From assembly GCA_027083075.1 (NCBI GenBank), contig JALWQQ010000249.1:1-5904 (forward strand): a stretch of DNA of 5,904 bases. The letters run 5' to 3'. The stretch's first letter is position 1. Every line of letters begins with the position of its first letter. The notes beneath the pieces were generated by a model that was given only the letters and a program-made list of their open reading frames with translations, did not search any database and had not been told where the DNA came from. Position numbers and translations under genes: made by a program. Positions 5,706-5,904 of this stretch are shown here, piece after piece. The DNA comes from Campylobacteraceae bacterium (GTDB lineage: Bacteria > Campylobacterota > Campylobacteria > Campylobacterales > Sulfurovaceae).

Positions 5706-5904
5706 TTAAGAGAATCTTTTGATAAGGTAGTATAACCAACAGCCGATACAAAAGTCGAATAGCGCCTCAAGGAGGGTACAGACAAAGAGAAGTATGGCGA
5801 TAGATATTGTTACCTTTTGTAACCCGACAAAGAAAAAAGCAAAGAGTGACGCTGCCAAAATCCACCCGAGAAAAAGTGCAAAGCGCTTGGGCGCTTCGTC
5901 ACAT
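5706..5904 (-). CDS. DUF4395 membrane protein, C-terminal part (5' end outside the window)
   Basis: The open frame enters from the right edge (first full codon 5903-5901) and ends at TAA 5706-5708, giving 65 residues. It begins CDEAPKRFALFLG, which fits the APxxFAxxIG segment before the last two membrane helices of DUF4395 proteins. Two hydrophobic segments follow: about residues 9-28 of the visible part, and about 31-50. The end FCIGCWLYYLIKRFS carries the conserved CxxC (codons at 5748-5750 and 5739-5741) and a basic cytoplasmic-type tail. The function of the family is not settled. Its CxxC at a membrane edge suggests thiol redox or sulfur handling, which is an inference. The Rrf2 gene follows after 46 bp on the same strand, so this is probably an upstream member of the same operon. 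No start or promoter is visible. Confidence 0.82.
   Translation of the reverse strand, partial: CDEAPKRFALFLGWILAASLFAFFFVGLQKVTISIAILLFVCTLLEALFDFCIGCWLYYLIKRFS

Noticed and set aside
5715..5765. Possible promoter for the Rrf2 gene within the DUF4395 end (TATACT-like box on the minus strand)
   Set aside because: There is no convincing -35 element at a suitable distance, and the sequence is explained by coding content, so read-through from upstream is more likely.
5660..5785. N-terminal extension of the Rrf2 protein by 42 residues
   Set aside because: It overlaps the DUF4395 coding end in another frame, contains no family sequence, and the Met at 5659 has a strong ribosome binding site.
1..5904. 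CRISPR arrays, insertion sequences, tRNA or rRNA genes, phage genes
   Set aside because: I found no regularly spaced repeats, transposase motifs, cloverleaf-type segments or phage-like proteins in the window.

Overview
The window reads as an ordinary chromosomal stretch of a bacterium of about 50% GC, most likely a member of the Campylobacterota (Epsilonproteobacteria). The main reason is the single-polypeptide ResB-CcsA fusion (CcsBA, the System II cytochrome c synthetase), which is typical of that group. The PLP enzyme and the DUF4395 protein also resemble campylobacterotal versions. The phylum is an inference from protein style; no rRNA gene or other marker is present.

Layout. Positions 1-545 (+) hold the 3' end of polA, with the O-helix and the HDE motif of the polymerase domain. 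A 79-bp gap carries a perfect TATAAT box and a clear Shine-Dalgarno sequence. It is followed by ccsBA (625-3732, +), a 1035-residue membrane protein with all four haem-ligand histidines and the WWD motif. A 250-bp gap between convergent genes (3733-3982) holds no convincing gene. It contains an exact 12-bp tandem duplication, looser direct repeats and several small hairpins. On the minus strand, read from the right edge, lies a tightly packed cluster: the 3' end of a DUF4395 membrane protein with a CxxC motif (5706-5904), a Rrf2-family regulator (5246-5659) and a Cys/Met-metabolism PLP enzyme of the O-acetylhomoserine sulfhydrylase type (3983-5236). The gaps are 46 and 9 bp, and the regulator's stop codon overlaps the ribosome binding site of the enzyme gene.

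How the genes may work together. polA and ccsBA are co-directional but functionally unrelated, and ccsBA appears to have its own promoter. The minus-strand cluster looks like a small sulfur/thiol operon. A CymR- or IscR-like regulator is co-transcribed with a sulfur-amino-acid enzyme and a CxxC membrane protein. The enzyme is unusual: it keeps the PLP lysine but has Phe where the family has its active-site Tyr, so its reaction should not be assumed. No strongly novel multi-gene system is visible. The items most worth a second look are the divergent PLP enzyme with its single-cysteine regulator, and the repeat-bearing intergenic segment.
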